Positions 23,593 through 32,671 of a stretch of DNA of 64,000 nt are shown one piece after another. The stretch is from Polyangium fumosum. GTDB taxonomy: Bacteria; Myxococcota_A; Polyangia; Polyangiales; Polyangiaceae. The translations under genes and the position numbers were made by a program. How positions within the stretch are numbered: position 1 is the first letter of the stretch; every line of letters starts with the position of its first letter. The notes beneath the pieces were generated by a model, which saw nothing but the letters and a program-made list of their open reading frames with translations, had not been told where the DNA came from and ran no database searches. The stretch lies in contig NZ_SSMQ01000001.1 in assembly GCF_005144585.1 (NCBI RefSeq), positions 124,001-188,000 on the forward strand, in the 5' to 3' direction.

Positions 23593-26500
23593 GTGCCGCT
23601 CTCGAAAGGGTCCTTCATCGCGGGTCGTTTCACGATCGAGGATCTCGCGGGGAAGGGTGGGATGGGCGAAGTGTACCGCGCCCGGGATGGGGTCACCGGC
23701 GCGGAGGTCGCCCTCAAGGTCCTGAACGAGCAGACGGATGGATTCGAGGCGCTCGAGCGCTTCGCGCGGGAGGCGAGGCTGCTCGCGGAGCTCGATCATC
23801 CCGGGATCGTCTCGTATCTCGCGCATGGCCAGGCGGAGGACGGCCGGGCTTTTCTCGCCATGGAGTGGCTCGCGGGCCAGGACCTCGGCCAGCGGCTCAC
23901 GCGCGGGCCGCTCACGCTGAGAGATTGCTTGACCCTCGCGAAGTGCGCCGCCGACGCGCTCGCCGCCGCGCACCGCCGCGGCATCGTGCACCGCGACATC
24001 AAGCCGACCAACATGTTTCTGCGGGACGACAGGCTCGACCGCGTCACGCTCCTCGATTTCGGCATTGCGCGCCAGGCCTTCGCCACGACGGGCATCACCG
24101 GCACGGGGTTCATCATGGGCACGCCGGGCTACATGGCCCCGGAGCAAGCGCGCGGCGATTTCGATATCGGGCCGAGCGCGGACGTCTTCTCCCTCGGATG
24201 CGTGCTCTTCGAGTGTTTGACCGGAAAACCCCCGTTCGTCGCCCGCGACCCGATCGCCCTCCTCGCCAAGGTCCTCTTCGAGGACGTGCCCGCGGTCGAA
24301 TCGATCCGCCCCGATACCCCCCCGGAGCTCGCGGCGCTGCTCGCGCGGATGCTCGACAAGAATGCGCTCGCGCGGCCGGCCGACGCGGTCGTGCTGCACG
24401 AGGAGCTCGCCGCCCTCGTGCTGCCTCCGTCCGGGGACACCTCGTCGCCGCAGGCATCAAACGCCTCGATTCCCGGCGCGGCGCTCAGCGGCGAAGCCAT
24501 GCAATTGCTTTGCGTCGTCGTGGCGGTCCCGGGCGACGCGCAGGCGCTCAGGGACGCGCCGGCACACGCGGGGACGGAGCGCTCGCCGGGCCTCGCGCGG
24601 ACGGCCCTGCGCGCCCGGCTGATCGGCCTCGGCGTGCGCGTCGAATGGCTCGCCGATGGCTCGCTCGCCGTCGTCGTGCCCCCGTCGCAAAGCGCGATCG
24701 ACCAGGCCACGCAAGGCGCGCGTTGCGCGCTCGTGATCAAGGAGGCGTGGCCCGAGGCGCGCGTCGCGCTCACCACGGGCCGTGGCCTGTTCAAGAATCG
24801 CCTCCCCGTCGGCGAGGCGATCGACCGCGCAGTCTCGCTGCTCCACGCGCGGATCGAGAAGGAGCGCGCCGCGCCCTCGCCTGCGGAGACCATGGGCGTC
24901 TTGATCGACGAGCTGAGCGCGAAGCTCCTCGAGAGCCGCTTCAGCATCGAGTCGACCGGCGTCCGCTGGCGATTGCACAGCGAGCGCGCGGGCGGCGTCG
25001 ACGCGTCCCGCCCTTTGCTCGGCAAGCCCACGCCCTGCGTCGGGCGTGAGCAGGAGTTGGCCATTCTCGGCGCGACGATCGACGGATGCATCGACAATGC
25101 GGAGCCGCGCGTCGTCGTCGTCATCTCGCCTCCCGGCGTGGGAAAGAGCCGCCTGAAGCACGAGCTTTTGCGCCGGCTCCGCGCGCGCTCGCTCGACCTC
25201 GAGCTCATCGAGGCGCGCGGCACGCCGATGAGCTCGGGTTCGCCGTATGGGTTGTTCGTCGACGTGCTTCGCGGGCTCTCCGACATGTGCGTCGGCGACC
25301 CCATGCCCTTGCAAGAGGAGAAGCTGCGGGCGCGCGTGGGCAGGCGCCTGCCGCCCGAGGACGCGGGGCGCGTCGCCGAATTCCTCGCCGTCTCGTGCGG
25401 GCTCACCGTCGAGGAGCCGAGCGCCGCGCTCCTCGCGGCGCAGAGCGACCCGAAGCTCATGAGCGAGAAGATCCAGGAGGCGTTTTTGCGCTTTTTCCGC
25501 GCGGAGTGCGCGGCGCGCCCCTGCCTCCTCGTGCTCGAAGATCTGCACTGGAGTGATCCCGCGTCGGTCCGGCTGGTCGATGCCGCCCTCGGCGAACTCA
25601 AGGAGCTGCCCTTTTGCGTGCTCGCCTTCGCGCGTCCCGAGGTGACCACCATCTTCCCGAGGTTATGGGAGCGACGGTCGATCCAGCAGATACGCCTCGC
25701 GGCGCTCGGAAAAAAGGCGGCCGAGCGGCTGGTCGCCGCGGTGCTCGGCGCGGACGTCCGTGGGAGCGTGGTGGCGCGGATCGTCGAGCAGGCCGCGGGC
25801 AATGCGCTGTTCTTGGAAGAGCTCATTCGTGCCGCCGCCGAAGGCAAATCCGAAGAGCACCCGGACACCGTCCTCGCGATGCTGCAGGCGAGGCTCTCCT
25901 GCCTCGACCCGGCGATCCGGCGGGTGCTCTGCGCCGCGAGCGTCTTCGGACAAACCTTCTGGCGGGGCGGCGTGTCCGCCCTGCTCGGCGAGGAGCGGAG
26001 CGCCCAGCAGACGGATGGCTGGCTTTCCGAGATCGTCCAGGCGGAGCTCGTCGAGAAGCAGCCCACGAGCCGCTTCGCCGGAGAGGTCGAGTATCGTTTT
26101 CGTCACGCGCTCCTGCGCGACGCGACGTACGACCTGCTCGCCAAGGACGACCGGACGCTCGGTCATCGGCTCGCGCTCTCGTACCTGGAGCGCGCCGGGG
26201 AAAACGAGCCGGTCGTGCTGGCCGCGCATGCGCATCGCGGCGGGGACATGGAGCGGGCGACGCACCATTATCTCCGCGCGGCCGAGCAATCCTACCAGAG
26301 GGACGATCACGACGGGCTCTGGAGCTCGGTCGAACGGGGGCTCGCGTGCGGCGCGAGCGGGGCGGTGCGCGGGCAGCTCCTCGCCTTGAAGCTCGAGGTG
26401 TGCTTCTGGCGCGAGGGCTGGGAGGCCCAATCTCGCTTGGGCAGGGAGGCGCTCGAGCTCTTGCCGCGCGGCAGCGTCCCCTGGTGCAGGGTGCTGAGCT

Positions 26501-27531
26501 TCCTCGCCCATGCGCTCCCCAACAGGGATATGGGGGAGGAAATGACCGTGCTCGAAAGCGCGATCTGGGGCACGGACCCCGAGCCTGGCGCCGAGGCGAG
26601 TTATTGCCAGGCGGCGTCGATGATCTTCCACATGCTCACGATGATGGGTCGACTCGAGCGAGCGCTCCGCGTGCGCGTGCGTCTCGACGCCTTCGCCCCG
26701 CGCGTACCGGAGAGCGCCCTGTACGAGCTCGGCTACGTCTACAATGGTCGATCCACGTTCGAGTATTTCCTGGGGGACGATCCCTTCCTGGCCTACGCGG
26801 ATTCGATCCGCATGGAGGCGGCGTTCGCAGGCGCGTCGGCCCGGCGCTGGCAGAGGATCGGGCAGATTGTCCTCGGCATTGGGCTCTCGGCGATCGGCGC
26901 GGCCGAGGAGGGAGAGAAGGCGCTACGCGAGGTCATTCGGCGCGGGCTCGACGCGAATGATCCGTGGTCGGTGACCCTCGCCCGAATGTATCTGGCGCGC
27001 CTGCTCGCGGAGCAAAGCAAGCCGGATCAGCGGGAAGAGCTCATCACCATGGCGAGGCAGCTCATCGAGCTTCAGGGCACCAATGGCGTCGTGGGGCCGG
27101 CGTATGGCGCGCTCTCGCGGGGGCTCCTCGCCGAGGGGCGCCTCGCCGAGGCATGGGAGGCGACCGAGAACGCGCTCGCGCGAATGGAAGATTTTCGTTG
27201 CTGGCGCCCGGAGGTCCACCGGACCCGCATCGAGATCCGTCTCCGCGAGGGCGACCCCGAGGCGATCCGAAGCGCCGCGGAGGCAGGACTCCGCTGCATC
27301 ACGCACCTCGGCGGCTGCGTCGGCCATTCCGAGATTCCGCTGCGCCTGGTCATCGCGGAGGCGCTCGCCGCGGCCGGCGACATGGAGGCGGCGCGCCAGG
27401 CGCTTAAGGCCACGTTGTGGGTCCTCGAGAGGCGCGCCGCCAAGATTGAGGACGCGGCCTTCAAGGCCCGTTATCTCGCGGTCCCGGAGCACGTCCGCGC
27501 GAGGGAGCTCGGCCGCGGTTGGCTTTCGTGA
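23593..27531 (+). CDS. Ser/Thr protein kinase fused to ATPase and TPR-like region (PknK-like)
   Basis: The 1,312-residue protein has a complete N-terminal kinase: Gly loop LAGKGGMGEVYRA (18-30), Lys42, HRDIKPTN (133-140), DFG (155-157) and GTPGYMAPEQ. A cyclase-like or degenerate spacer (about 290-470) precedes an AAA/STAND ATPase: CVGREQELAIL, Walker A PPGVGKS (513-519), and Walker B LLVLEDLHWSDP. The C-terminal ~500 residues are TPR-type helical repeats. It is the same architecture as the kinase at 14732 but with a canonical DFG. The GTG start has an AGGAGGGA ribosome site. Such proteins couple kinase activity to large signalling platforms; the input is unknown. Confidence 0.9.
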   Translation: MPLSKGSFIAGRFTIEDLAGKGGMGEVYRARDGVTGAEVALKVLNEQTDGFEALERFAREARLLAELDHPGIVSYLAHGQAEDGRAFLAMEWLAGQDLGQRLTRGPLTLRDCLTLAKCAADALAAAHRRGIVHRDIKPTNMFLRDDRLDRVTLLDFGIARQAFATTGITGTGFIMGTPGYMAPEQARGDFDIGPSADVFSLGCVLFECLTGKPPFVARDPIALLAKVLFEDVPAVESIRPDTPPELAALLARMLDKNALARPADAVVLHEELAALVLPPSGDTSSPQASNASIPGAALSGEAMQLLCVVVAVPGDAQALRDAPAHAGTERSPGLARTALRARLIGLGVRVEWLADGSLAVVVPPSQSAIDQATQGARCALVIKEAWPEARVALTTGRGLFKNRLPVGEAIDRAVSLLHARIEKERAAPSPAETMGVLIDELSAKLLESRFSIESTGVRWRLHSERAGGVDASRPLLGKPTPCVGREQELAILGATIDGCIDNAEPRVVVVISPPGVGKSRLKHELLRRLRARSLDLELIEARGTPMSSGSPYGLFVDVLRGLSDMCVGDPMPLQEEKLRARVGRRLPPEDAGRVAEFLAVSCGLTVEEPSAALLAAQSDPKLMSEKIQEAFLRFFRAECAARPCLLVLEDLHWSDPASVRLVDAALGELKELPFCVLAFARPEVTTIFPRLWERRSIQQIRLAALGKKAAERLVAAVLGADVRGSVVARIVEQAAGNALFLEELIRAAAEGKSEEHPDTVLAMLQARLSCLDPAIRRVLCAASVFGQTFWRGGVSALLGEERSAQQTDGWLSEIVQAELVEKQPTSRFAGEVEYRFRHALLRDATYDLLAKDDRTLGHRLALSYLERAGENEPVVLAAHAHRGGDMERATHHYLRAAEQSYQRDDHDGLWSSVERGLACGASGAVRGQLLALKLEVCFWREGWEAQSRLGREALELLPRGSVPWCRVLSFLAHALPNRDMGEEMTVLESAIWGTDPEPGAEASYCQAASMIFHMLTMMGRLERALRVRVRLDAFAPRVPESALYELGYVYNGRSTFEYFLGDDPFLAYADSIRMEAAFAGASARRWQRIGQIVLGIGLSAIGAAEEGEKALREVIRRGLDANDPWSVTLARMYLARLLAEQSKPDQREELITMARQLIELQGTNGVVGPAYGALSRGLLAEGRLAEAWEATENALARMEDFRCWRPEVHRTRIEIRLREGDPEAIRSAAEAGLRCITHLGGCVGHSEIPLRLVIAEALAAAGDMEAARQALKATLWVLERRAAKIEDAAFKARYLAVPEHVRARELGRGWLS

Positions 27532-27572
27532 AGGGCAGCGCCCGAAGGCCGCGGCCTTTGGCTTGACACACC

Positions 27573-28057
27573 ATGGGCCCCGAGGAGCCTGCGCGTATCC
27601 ATTTCTGGCACAGCGCCGATCTCGGAAAGACCTGGACGCGCGTCGGAGCCCTCGACGGGGCCATCGCGCTGGGCGCGTACGCGATGGCCGGCGACAAGAT
27701 GTACGTCACTCGGTCTGGAAAGGCGTCTCGGAGTCGACCTCGCCGCCGTCGAGCGCTTCGATCGAAAAGGGGGTGCTCACGTTCCTGATGCAGCAAGACA
27801 GCGGGCCGGTGGGCATGGGCGTGATTGACCTCGCCGATGCGAAGCAGCGGAGGGTGTCGCCGTTCCCTTCCGCGACGGAAGATGCCTGCGTGCATGGACC
27901 CCACGTCGTGGCGCGGCTCGAGGGCGGCGATTGGATCATTTCCAGCGACGCCGGCGCGTCGTTCACGAACCTCGCGGCGCCGCAGGCCGAGGAGATGGCC
28001 GCCCTGGAGTGCTCGCCGCGCGGGGCGCGGTATGGATCGCAGCTCCTTGGGTGGTGA
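27573..28057 (+). pseudogene. Frameshifted Asp-box (BNR/sialidase-like) gene remnant
   Basis: Two reading frames in succession carry one protein. Frame one (27573 to about 27707) starts with an ATG and contains SADLGKTWTRV, a canonical Asp-box (SxDxGxTW). Frame two (about 27707-28057) continues after a -1 shift with QDSGPVGMGVIDLADAKQ and a second Asp-box-like SSDAGASFTNL. Asp-boxes mark beta-propellers of sialidase or photosystem-stability-factor type. Both parts lack the rest of a propeller, so this is a fragment disrupted near 27707. A sequencing error is the alternative. Confidence 0.6.
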
Positions 28058-28069
28058 CGCGCCTCCGCT

Positions 28070-29380
28070 TCACTGGCACACGCCATAAGCGGCGCACACC
28101 CCGGAGACGCAGGCGAGCCCGTACGCGCACGGGCAAGCCTCGCCTGGGCTTCCCCACTTCACGCAGAGGCTCGTCGTCGGATCGGTGATGTCGAACTCCG
28201 TGCAGCGGGCGCCCGCGGCGCAGGCGGCGAGGGGCGTGCAAGGCGAGCCGGGCTGGGGATAGGGCCGGCACGCGCCGCCCTGGCAACCGCTGCCGGGCGA
28301 GCATTCCTGGTGGCAGTAGAGCCCCTGCTCGCACCTGATCTTGGGCAAGCTCGCGCTCGTGCAGGCGGCGCCTTCCGGCAGGTACGTGGGCGCCGTGCAT
28401 ACCTCGCTCTCGTCGCAAAGGAGGTCCGCGCGGCAAAAGCCCACCGCGCAGCTTTCGCCCTCGGTGAGCCCGGTGGGCCTCGTCGCGCAGGTGCCCGCAT
28501 TGCACCAGGACGAGGCGCACATGGCGTCGTCCGAGCAGCCCGCGCCGTCGGCCGCGAGCGTCGTACAGACCCCTCCCCTGCAGGAGAACCCGTCCGCGCA
28601 GTAGGTGTTCACATCGCATGACGCGCCGGCCTGGCCGCGGGGGGCGCATGTGCCCCAGGATGGCCCGGAATCGGTGGGCTTGCAGTACAGCGTCCACTGG
28701 CACTCGATTCCGTGCGAGGTGCATTCCTGTCCCAGCTTCTTGCCGGGGGGCTGGCATGTCCCTTCCTGGCAGCCCCCCTCGACGCAGAGGTCTGTCGCCT
28801 CCGTGCAACGCTCGCCGTTTGCGCGGGCGCGCTTGCAGACGCCGCAGGTCTCGAAGACGCTGTGGTCGCAATGGCCGCTCTCGCATTGCACGTTGGCAAA
28901 ACACACCTCGCCCAGCGGGAACGAGCCCTTCTTGTCGTGTTCGGGATAGAGCAGGTCGCCGCCGTAGCCGACGCACGAGGGGAACACGCCGCCGCCCAGG
29001 CAGGGCGAGGCATCCATCTGGTCGGCGCAGGCCTTGATGTCCAGGGACGTGAGGGTGACGCCCGGCGACGTGGCGATGCCGGCGCACGTGTCGACATAGG
29101 CCTGCTCGTCGTCGGCGGAGAGCTGCACGCTGGGGCCGGTGCAGCGCTCGGCGAACGCGACGCGCCGAAGGAAGAGGTCATGGCAGGCCGTGACGACGTC
29201 GGGCGGTATTTCGGCGGAACCACAGGGCCGGACGACGAGGGCCTGACAGGCCGCGTCGATGTCGGGCGGTATTTCGGCGGAACCGCAGCCGAAGAGCAGG
29301 AGGGCGAGGACGCCGGCGACGGAGCCCCCGCGTCGCCAGCAGGGACGAGCCCGCGGAGGCTTGCGTGTGTCGTTCTTCAT
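28070..29380 (-). CDS. Cys-rich lipoprotein with EGF-like repeats
   Basis: The 436-residue protein has a lipobox LLFGC (Cys32), then a 21-residue tandem repeat CGSAEIPPD (32-40 and 53-61), then about 40 Cys in short modules. These follow patterns such as CFANVQCESGHCDHS, CTEATDLCVEGGCQEGTC, CDVNTYCADGFSC and CSDDAMCASSWCNAGTC. This is the style of myxobacterial Cys-rich (Dickkopf/EGF-like) repeat proteins, which are usually surface-attached. The ATG at 29380 is chosen over 29422 because it keeps the signal region compact. It is divergent from a lipoprotein at 29597. Function unknown; binding or adhesion is likely. Confidence 0.8.
   Translation of the reverse strand: MKNDTRKPPRARPCWRRGGSVAGVLALLLFGCGSAEIPPDIDAACQALVVRPCGSAEIPPDVVTACHDLFLRRVAFAERCTGPSVQLSADDEQAYVDTCAGIATSPGVTLTSLDIKACADQMDASPCLGGGVFPSCVGYGGDLLYPEHDKKGSFPLGEVCFANVQCESGHCDHSVFETCGVCKRARANGERCTEATDLCVEGGCQEGTCQPPGKKLGQECTSHGIECQWTLYCKPTDSGPSWGTCAPRGQAGASCDVNTYCADGFSCRGGVCTTLAADGAGCSDDAMCASSWCNAGTCATRPTGLTEGESCAVGFCRADLLCDESEVCTAPTYLPEGAACTSASLPKIRCEQGLYCHQECSPGSGCQGGACRPYPQPGSPCTPLAACAAGARCTEFDITDPTTSLCVKWGSPGEACPCAYGLACVSGVCAAYGVCQ
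29198..29284. repeat. Recent 63-bp tandem duplication inside a gene
   Basis: A 24-base sequence is repeated exactly at 29198-29221 and 29261-29284, 63 bp apart, which keeps the reading frame and duplicates the lipidated Cys and the residues after it (CGSAEIPPD). Confidence 0.85.
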
Positions 29381-29596
29381 GGTCCTCGAGCCTACCGCAA
29401 AAACGATCCTCCGAACGGCCATGATTGCAGCGGAAGGGCCGTCGCTCCGGCGGATCGAGAATGCCCTTTCGCCAGGCTCGTGAACCCCTATTCACAGTTC
29501 GGATCGTTCTCCACGGAACCGCCCGTAGGTTCCACGGAACGGATTGTTGGCACGCCGCATGCTCGGCGCCCGCCGGCTTTCTTCCAGGAGGATCCC

Positions 29597-30571
29597 ATGC
29601 GTATCATTTCGTGGATGCTGGTGTCTCTGCTCATCGCCGGGTGCAGCGACGCGGTGACGAACGATCCCTCGAATCCGAACGCCGGGCCTGGCGGGTGCCC
29701 TCTGGTCACGTTCAACGAGGGCGTGGACGAGAGCGGGACGAACGGTATCGTCGCGGATGCGAGCGGCGTCTACTGGACCCGCGCGGACTCGGTGTGGCGG
29801 GCGGATCCCGGCGGCGCCTCGCCGAGGCGCATTGCGCAAGGGTTCACCGAGGCGTACACGCTGGCGATGGACGACGAGGCGCTGTACGTCGTGGACTATG
29901 CCGAAAGGCTCGTCCGGATGAACAAGGACGGGGGCGCGACGGGGGTCCTCGCGCAGGATTCGATCGGCGCGGTCGCGGTGGATGAGGACAGCGTCTATTT
30001 CGTGTCGACGGCGGGCCTCTTCCGGACACCCAAGGACATCTCCAAGATCGAATCCCTCGCGCCGATCTCGAGCGTGGGTTCCATCGCGGTCGACGACACG
30101 CACGTCTACGTGCGCACCCTCGGCAACGTGGAGGATCCCTCGGGCCACATCGTGCGCGTGCCCAAGGCAGGAGGCGCGATCGAGGAGATCACGCCCCCGA
30201 CCACGGTGGCATACCACTATTTCGCCCAGGAGCTCGCGGTGGACGGGACGAACGTCTACTGGGTCGAGCCCTCGACCGGTACGCTGATGAAGGCCCCGAA
30301 GGAGGGGGGCACGCCGGTCGTGCTGGCCAAGGACCTCGCCGATCCCGTCAGCCTCACGCTGGACGGCGATAGCGTCTACGTCACGCTGCGCGGCAAGGAT
30401 GGCGGCTCGCTCGACGAACGTGGCGTCCTTCGTGTACCCAAGGAGGGAGGCGACGTGGCGGATGTGGCGCGTGGCCCGCAGATAAGTGCGTTCGACGTGG
30501 CGGTGGATGCCGAGCACGTGTACTGGACCGCCCGCGTGGTGAGCGCAGGCGTCACTGCGAGCTGCAAGTGA
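29597..30571 (+). CDS. Beta-propeller-type lipoprotein
   Basis: The 324-residue protein has a lipobox LLIAGC (Cys16). It shows at least six repeats with a xVYW/F-V/D core and a following KAGG or KEGG turn: GVYWTRAD, ALYVVDYAERL, SVYFVSTAGLF, HVYVRTLG, NVYWVEPSTG, SVYVTLRGK, HVYWTARV. This is the signature of myxobacterial DUF5050-like beta-propellers. Three APKEGG or VPKEGG turns line the blades. The ATG at 29597 has an AGGAGGA ribosome site. It is divergent from the EGF-like lipoprotein at 29380 (216-bp gap). A binding or carbohydrate-sensing role on the outer surface is possible. Confidence 0.8.
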   Translation: MRIISWMLVSLLIAGCSDAVTNDPSNPNAGPGGCPLVTFNEGVDESGTNGIVADASGVYWTRADSVWRADPGGASPRRIAQGFTEAYTLAMDDEALYVVDYAERLVRMNKDGGATGVLAQDSIGAVAVDEDSVYFVSTAGLFRTPKDISKIESLAPISSVGSIAVDDTHVYVRTLGNVEDPSGHIVRVPKAGGAIEEITPPTTVAYHYFAQELAVDGTNVYWVEPSTGTLMKAPKEGGTPVVLAKDLADPVSLTLDGDSVYVTLRGKDGGSLDERGVLRVPKEGGDVADVARGPQISAFDVAVDAEHVYWTARVVSAGVTASCK

Positions 30572-30713
30572 TGATAGGATCGATCCGGAGGGCTTCCTCG
30601 CGAAGCCGGTGAACCCGAGCTCGGCCGAGACGATCGCTGGGAGGAATGCGAGCAAGAGGCGCCCCACCCCATACGCCCATGCGACCGGCGCGGAAAAACC
30701 TTGTCGAGCGCGC

Positions 30714-30743
30714 TTGTGCCGCCGAACGAGCATCGCCTAGAAT
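30714..30743 (+). promoter_or_regulatory. Candidate promoter giving near-leaderless mRNA for the activator gene
   Basis: TTGTGC (30714-30719), an 18-bp spacer and TAGAAT (30738-30743, five of six to consensus) end 11 bp before the ATG at 30755. A start site would leave about four to five bases of leader. No Shine-Dalgarno is seen. Confidence 0.4.
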
Positions 30744-30754
30744 GCGCCCCGCCT

Positions 30755-32164
30755 ATGGCCCACTCCCTGGCCACCACCGACAACGAGTTCGAATCCGCGT
30801 CGCCTTCGGCGACCTTCGGCGTCCTCATCTTTGTCCTCCGTTACGAGGACCTCTGCGCGGCGAACTCCGTGGCTTTGCCTCCTCTCACGCACGACGGCGC
30901 CGGCTTCACAATCGGGCGCGCCTCCGAGGTCCGGCCGCCTGCAATGGAAGGAAAAACCTTTCTCCTGCCCGACCGCTCCGTATCACGCGTGCACGCCCGC
31001 GTGGTGCGTCGTGACGGCAAGGACCTCCTGGAGGACGCCGGGAGCAAGTTTGGCACGTTCGTCCGCGGTGAGCGCATTCAGGGGTCCGTCCGCCTCGCCG
31101 ACGGCGACGTCGTGGAGATGGGTCAGTCGCTCTTCGTGTATCGGCGGGTCGACGAGCCAACGGCCGTTCGCATGATCACCCATCCCGCGGGGTTCGTGTT
31201 TGGCCCGACGCGCACCCTTTGCCCCGAGCTCATGAGCCTCGCGCGCGACCTCGATCCTCTTTCGCGCTCCGATCAACCGATCCTCGTGCTCGCCGAGACC
31301 GGCGCCGGCAAGGAGATCGTCGCGCGGTACGTGCATGACAAGAGCGGCCGCCCAGGGCCCTTCGTCGCCGTCGATTGCGGCGCCATCCCCGAGCACCTCG
31401 TCGAGGGCGAGCTCTTCGGCCATCGCCGCGGCGCGTTCAGCGGCGCGCACGAGGAGCGCAAGGGCCGCATTCGCAGCGCGGAGGGGGGCACGGTGTTCCT
31501 CGACGAGATCGGCAACCTGCCCGGGAGCGCGCAGGCGAGCCTGCTCCGCGCCATTCAAGAGAACGAGGTGACGCCGGTGGGGGCCGATCGGGGGCAAACG
31601 GTGGACGTGCGGTGGATCGCCGCGACGAACGTGGACGTCTTCTCCGAGAGGAGCGTCTTTCGCGCGGATCTGAGGGAGCGTCTCGCGGGGTACGTCGCCA
31701 TGCTCCCGCCGCTCCGGAAGCGCCGCGAGGATCTCGGTTTTCTGGTCGCGCACCTGCTCCGGCGGCGGGGCGTCGAGCGCGCGTCGATCACGAAGCCGGC
31801 GGCGCACGCGCTCTTTTTGGGTGACCTGCCGGGCAACGTGCGCGAGATCGAGCGCAGCCTCGGGAGCGCGTGCCTGCTCATGGGGGACGGGCCGATCGAC
31901 CTGCAGCACCTGAGCGCCCTGCGGGCGCGCGCGGCGAGCGAGAAGAAGGAGCCGGCATCGGAGCCGCCGGGCGCCGAGGCGATGGACGAGGAGCGGCGCA
32001 ACAAGAAACGCCCGCCGCGGGAGAAGATCGAGGCGGCGCTGTTCCGGGCGAAAGGGTGCCAGGTAGATGCGGCGCGTCTGCTCGGGGTGCACGACAGGCA
32101 GCTCGCGCGGTGGATGGATGCGTACGGGATCCCGCGACCGCGGAAGGGCACTTCCGGCGGGTGA
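30755..32164 (+). CDS. FHA-sigma54 transcription activator (enhancer-binding protein)
   Basis: The 469-residue protein has three parts. An FHA domain (about 45-130) shows GRAS, RSVSRVHARV (74-83) and SKFGTFVRG. A sigma54 AAA+ domain has Walker A ETGAGKE (181-187), the sigma54-contact loop GAFSGA (226-231; usual form GAFTGA), and GGTVFLDEIG (244-253). A C-terminal FIS-type helix-turn-helix has IEAALFRAKGCQVDAARLLGV. It binds enhancer sites and drives sigma54-RNA polymerase; FHA forms are typical of myxobacteria and respond to phosphothreonine. The GAFSGA variant is conservative. The ATG at 30755 is chosen by position after the TAGAAT box. The sites downstream (32470, 32602) make a plausible target. 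Confidence 0.9.
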   Translation: MAHSLATTDNEFESASPSATFGVLIFVLRYEDLCAANSVALPPLTHDGAGFTIGRASEVRPPAMEGKTFLLPDRSVSRVHARVVRRDGKDLLEDAGSKFGTFVRGERIQGSVRLADGDVVEMGQSLFVYRRVDEPTAVRMITHPAGFVFGPTRTLCPELMSLARDLDPLSRSDQPILVLAETGAGKEIVARYVHDKSGRPGPFVAVDCGAIPEHLVEGELFGHRRGAFSGAHEERKGRIRSAEGGTVFLDEIGNLPGSAQASLLRAIQENEVTPVGADRGQTVDVRWIAATNVDVFSERSVFRADLRERLAGYVAMLPPLRKRREDLGFLVAHLLRRRGVERASITKPAAHALFLGDLPGNVREIERSLGSACLLMGDGPIDLQHLSALRARAASEKKEPASEPPGAEAMDEERRNKKRPPREKIEAALFRAKGCQVDAARLLGVHDRQLARWMDAYGIPRPRKGTSGG

Positions 32165-32186
32165 GGCGATGTCCCGCGAGGGCGGG

Positions 32187-32459
32187 ATCGTGTTCCGGAA
32201 GGCCGGGGCGGTAGCCCACATGGGCGGGGTCATGTTCCGCAAGGGCGGGCAGGCGACCTACGACGGCAGGACGGCGTCCCACGACGGCGGGTCGGCGTCC
32301 CACGACGGCGGGTCGGCGTCCCACGACGGCGGGTCGGCGTCCCGCAAGGGCGGGGTCATGTTCCGCAAGAGCGGGGAAGCGTCCCACGACGGCGGGTCGG
32401 CGTTCCGCAAGAGCGGGTCGGTGCTCCACGACGGCGGGTTGGCGTTCCGCAAAGGCGCC
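32187..32459. repeat. Thirteen imperfect 21-bp tandem repeats
   Basis: Thirteen consecutive 21-base units fill this stretch, with a partial unit at 32169-32186. Two unit types alternate irregularly: TCGGCGTCCCACGACGGCGG type and TCATGTTCCGCAAGGGCGGG type. Two adjacent units are identical (32292-32333). The period of exactly two helical turns and multiple of three keeps all frames open. It starts 23 bp after the activator gene and ends 10 bp before the GGACAAA boxes. The role is unknown; a DNA-bending or protein-binding array is possible, and it may be a neutral minisatellite. Confidence 0.85.
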
Positions 32460-32469
32460 CAAAATGTCC

Positions 32470-32497
32470 GGACAAATTCGGACAAATTCTGGACAAA
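32470..32497 (+). promoter_or_regulatory. Three phased GGACAAA boxes (candidate enhancer)
   Basis: GGACAAA occurs at 32470, 32480 and 32491, spaced 10 and 11 bp, so all sit on one face of the helix. The group lies 106-133 bp before the -24 element at 32602, the usual distance for enhancer sites of sigma54 activators. The activator gene ends 306 bp upstream. Confidence 0.6.
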
Positions 32498-32601
32498 TCT
32501 CCCCGCGCCGCCCGTGCGTCTCCCGGCCCGCGCGTCGCGCGTTCTTTTCTTTCCGTGGGATTTCAAGCGGTTCGCGCCTGCGCGTGGGGAATCTCGAAGC
32601 T

Positions 32602-32617
32602 TGGCATTCCTCGTGCA
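32602..32617 (+). promoter_or_regulatory. Candidate sigma54 (-24/-12) promoter
   Basis: TGGCA (32602-32606) and TGCA (32614-32617) place the GG and GC dinucleotides exactly 12 bp apart, as sigma54 requires. A start site about 12 bases later gives a ~43-base leader with the AGGGAGGA ribosome site of the gene at 32672. Confidence 0.6.
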
Positions 32618-32671
32618 CACCCTCGCGCCCGACGCGACGTCGTACCCCCCTACCGCGTCAAGGGAGGAATC

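Noticed and set aside
28712-29596. Upstream extension of the beta-propeller lipoprotein frame
   Set aside because: The ATG 29597 has a ribosome site and a lipobox; the extension is antisense to the EGF-like lipoprotein.
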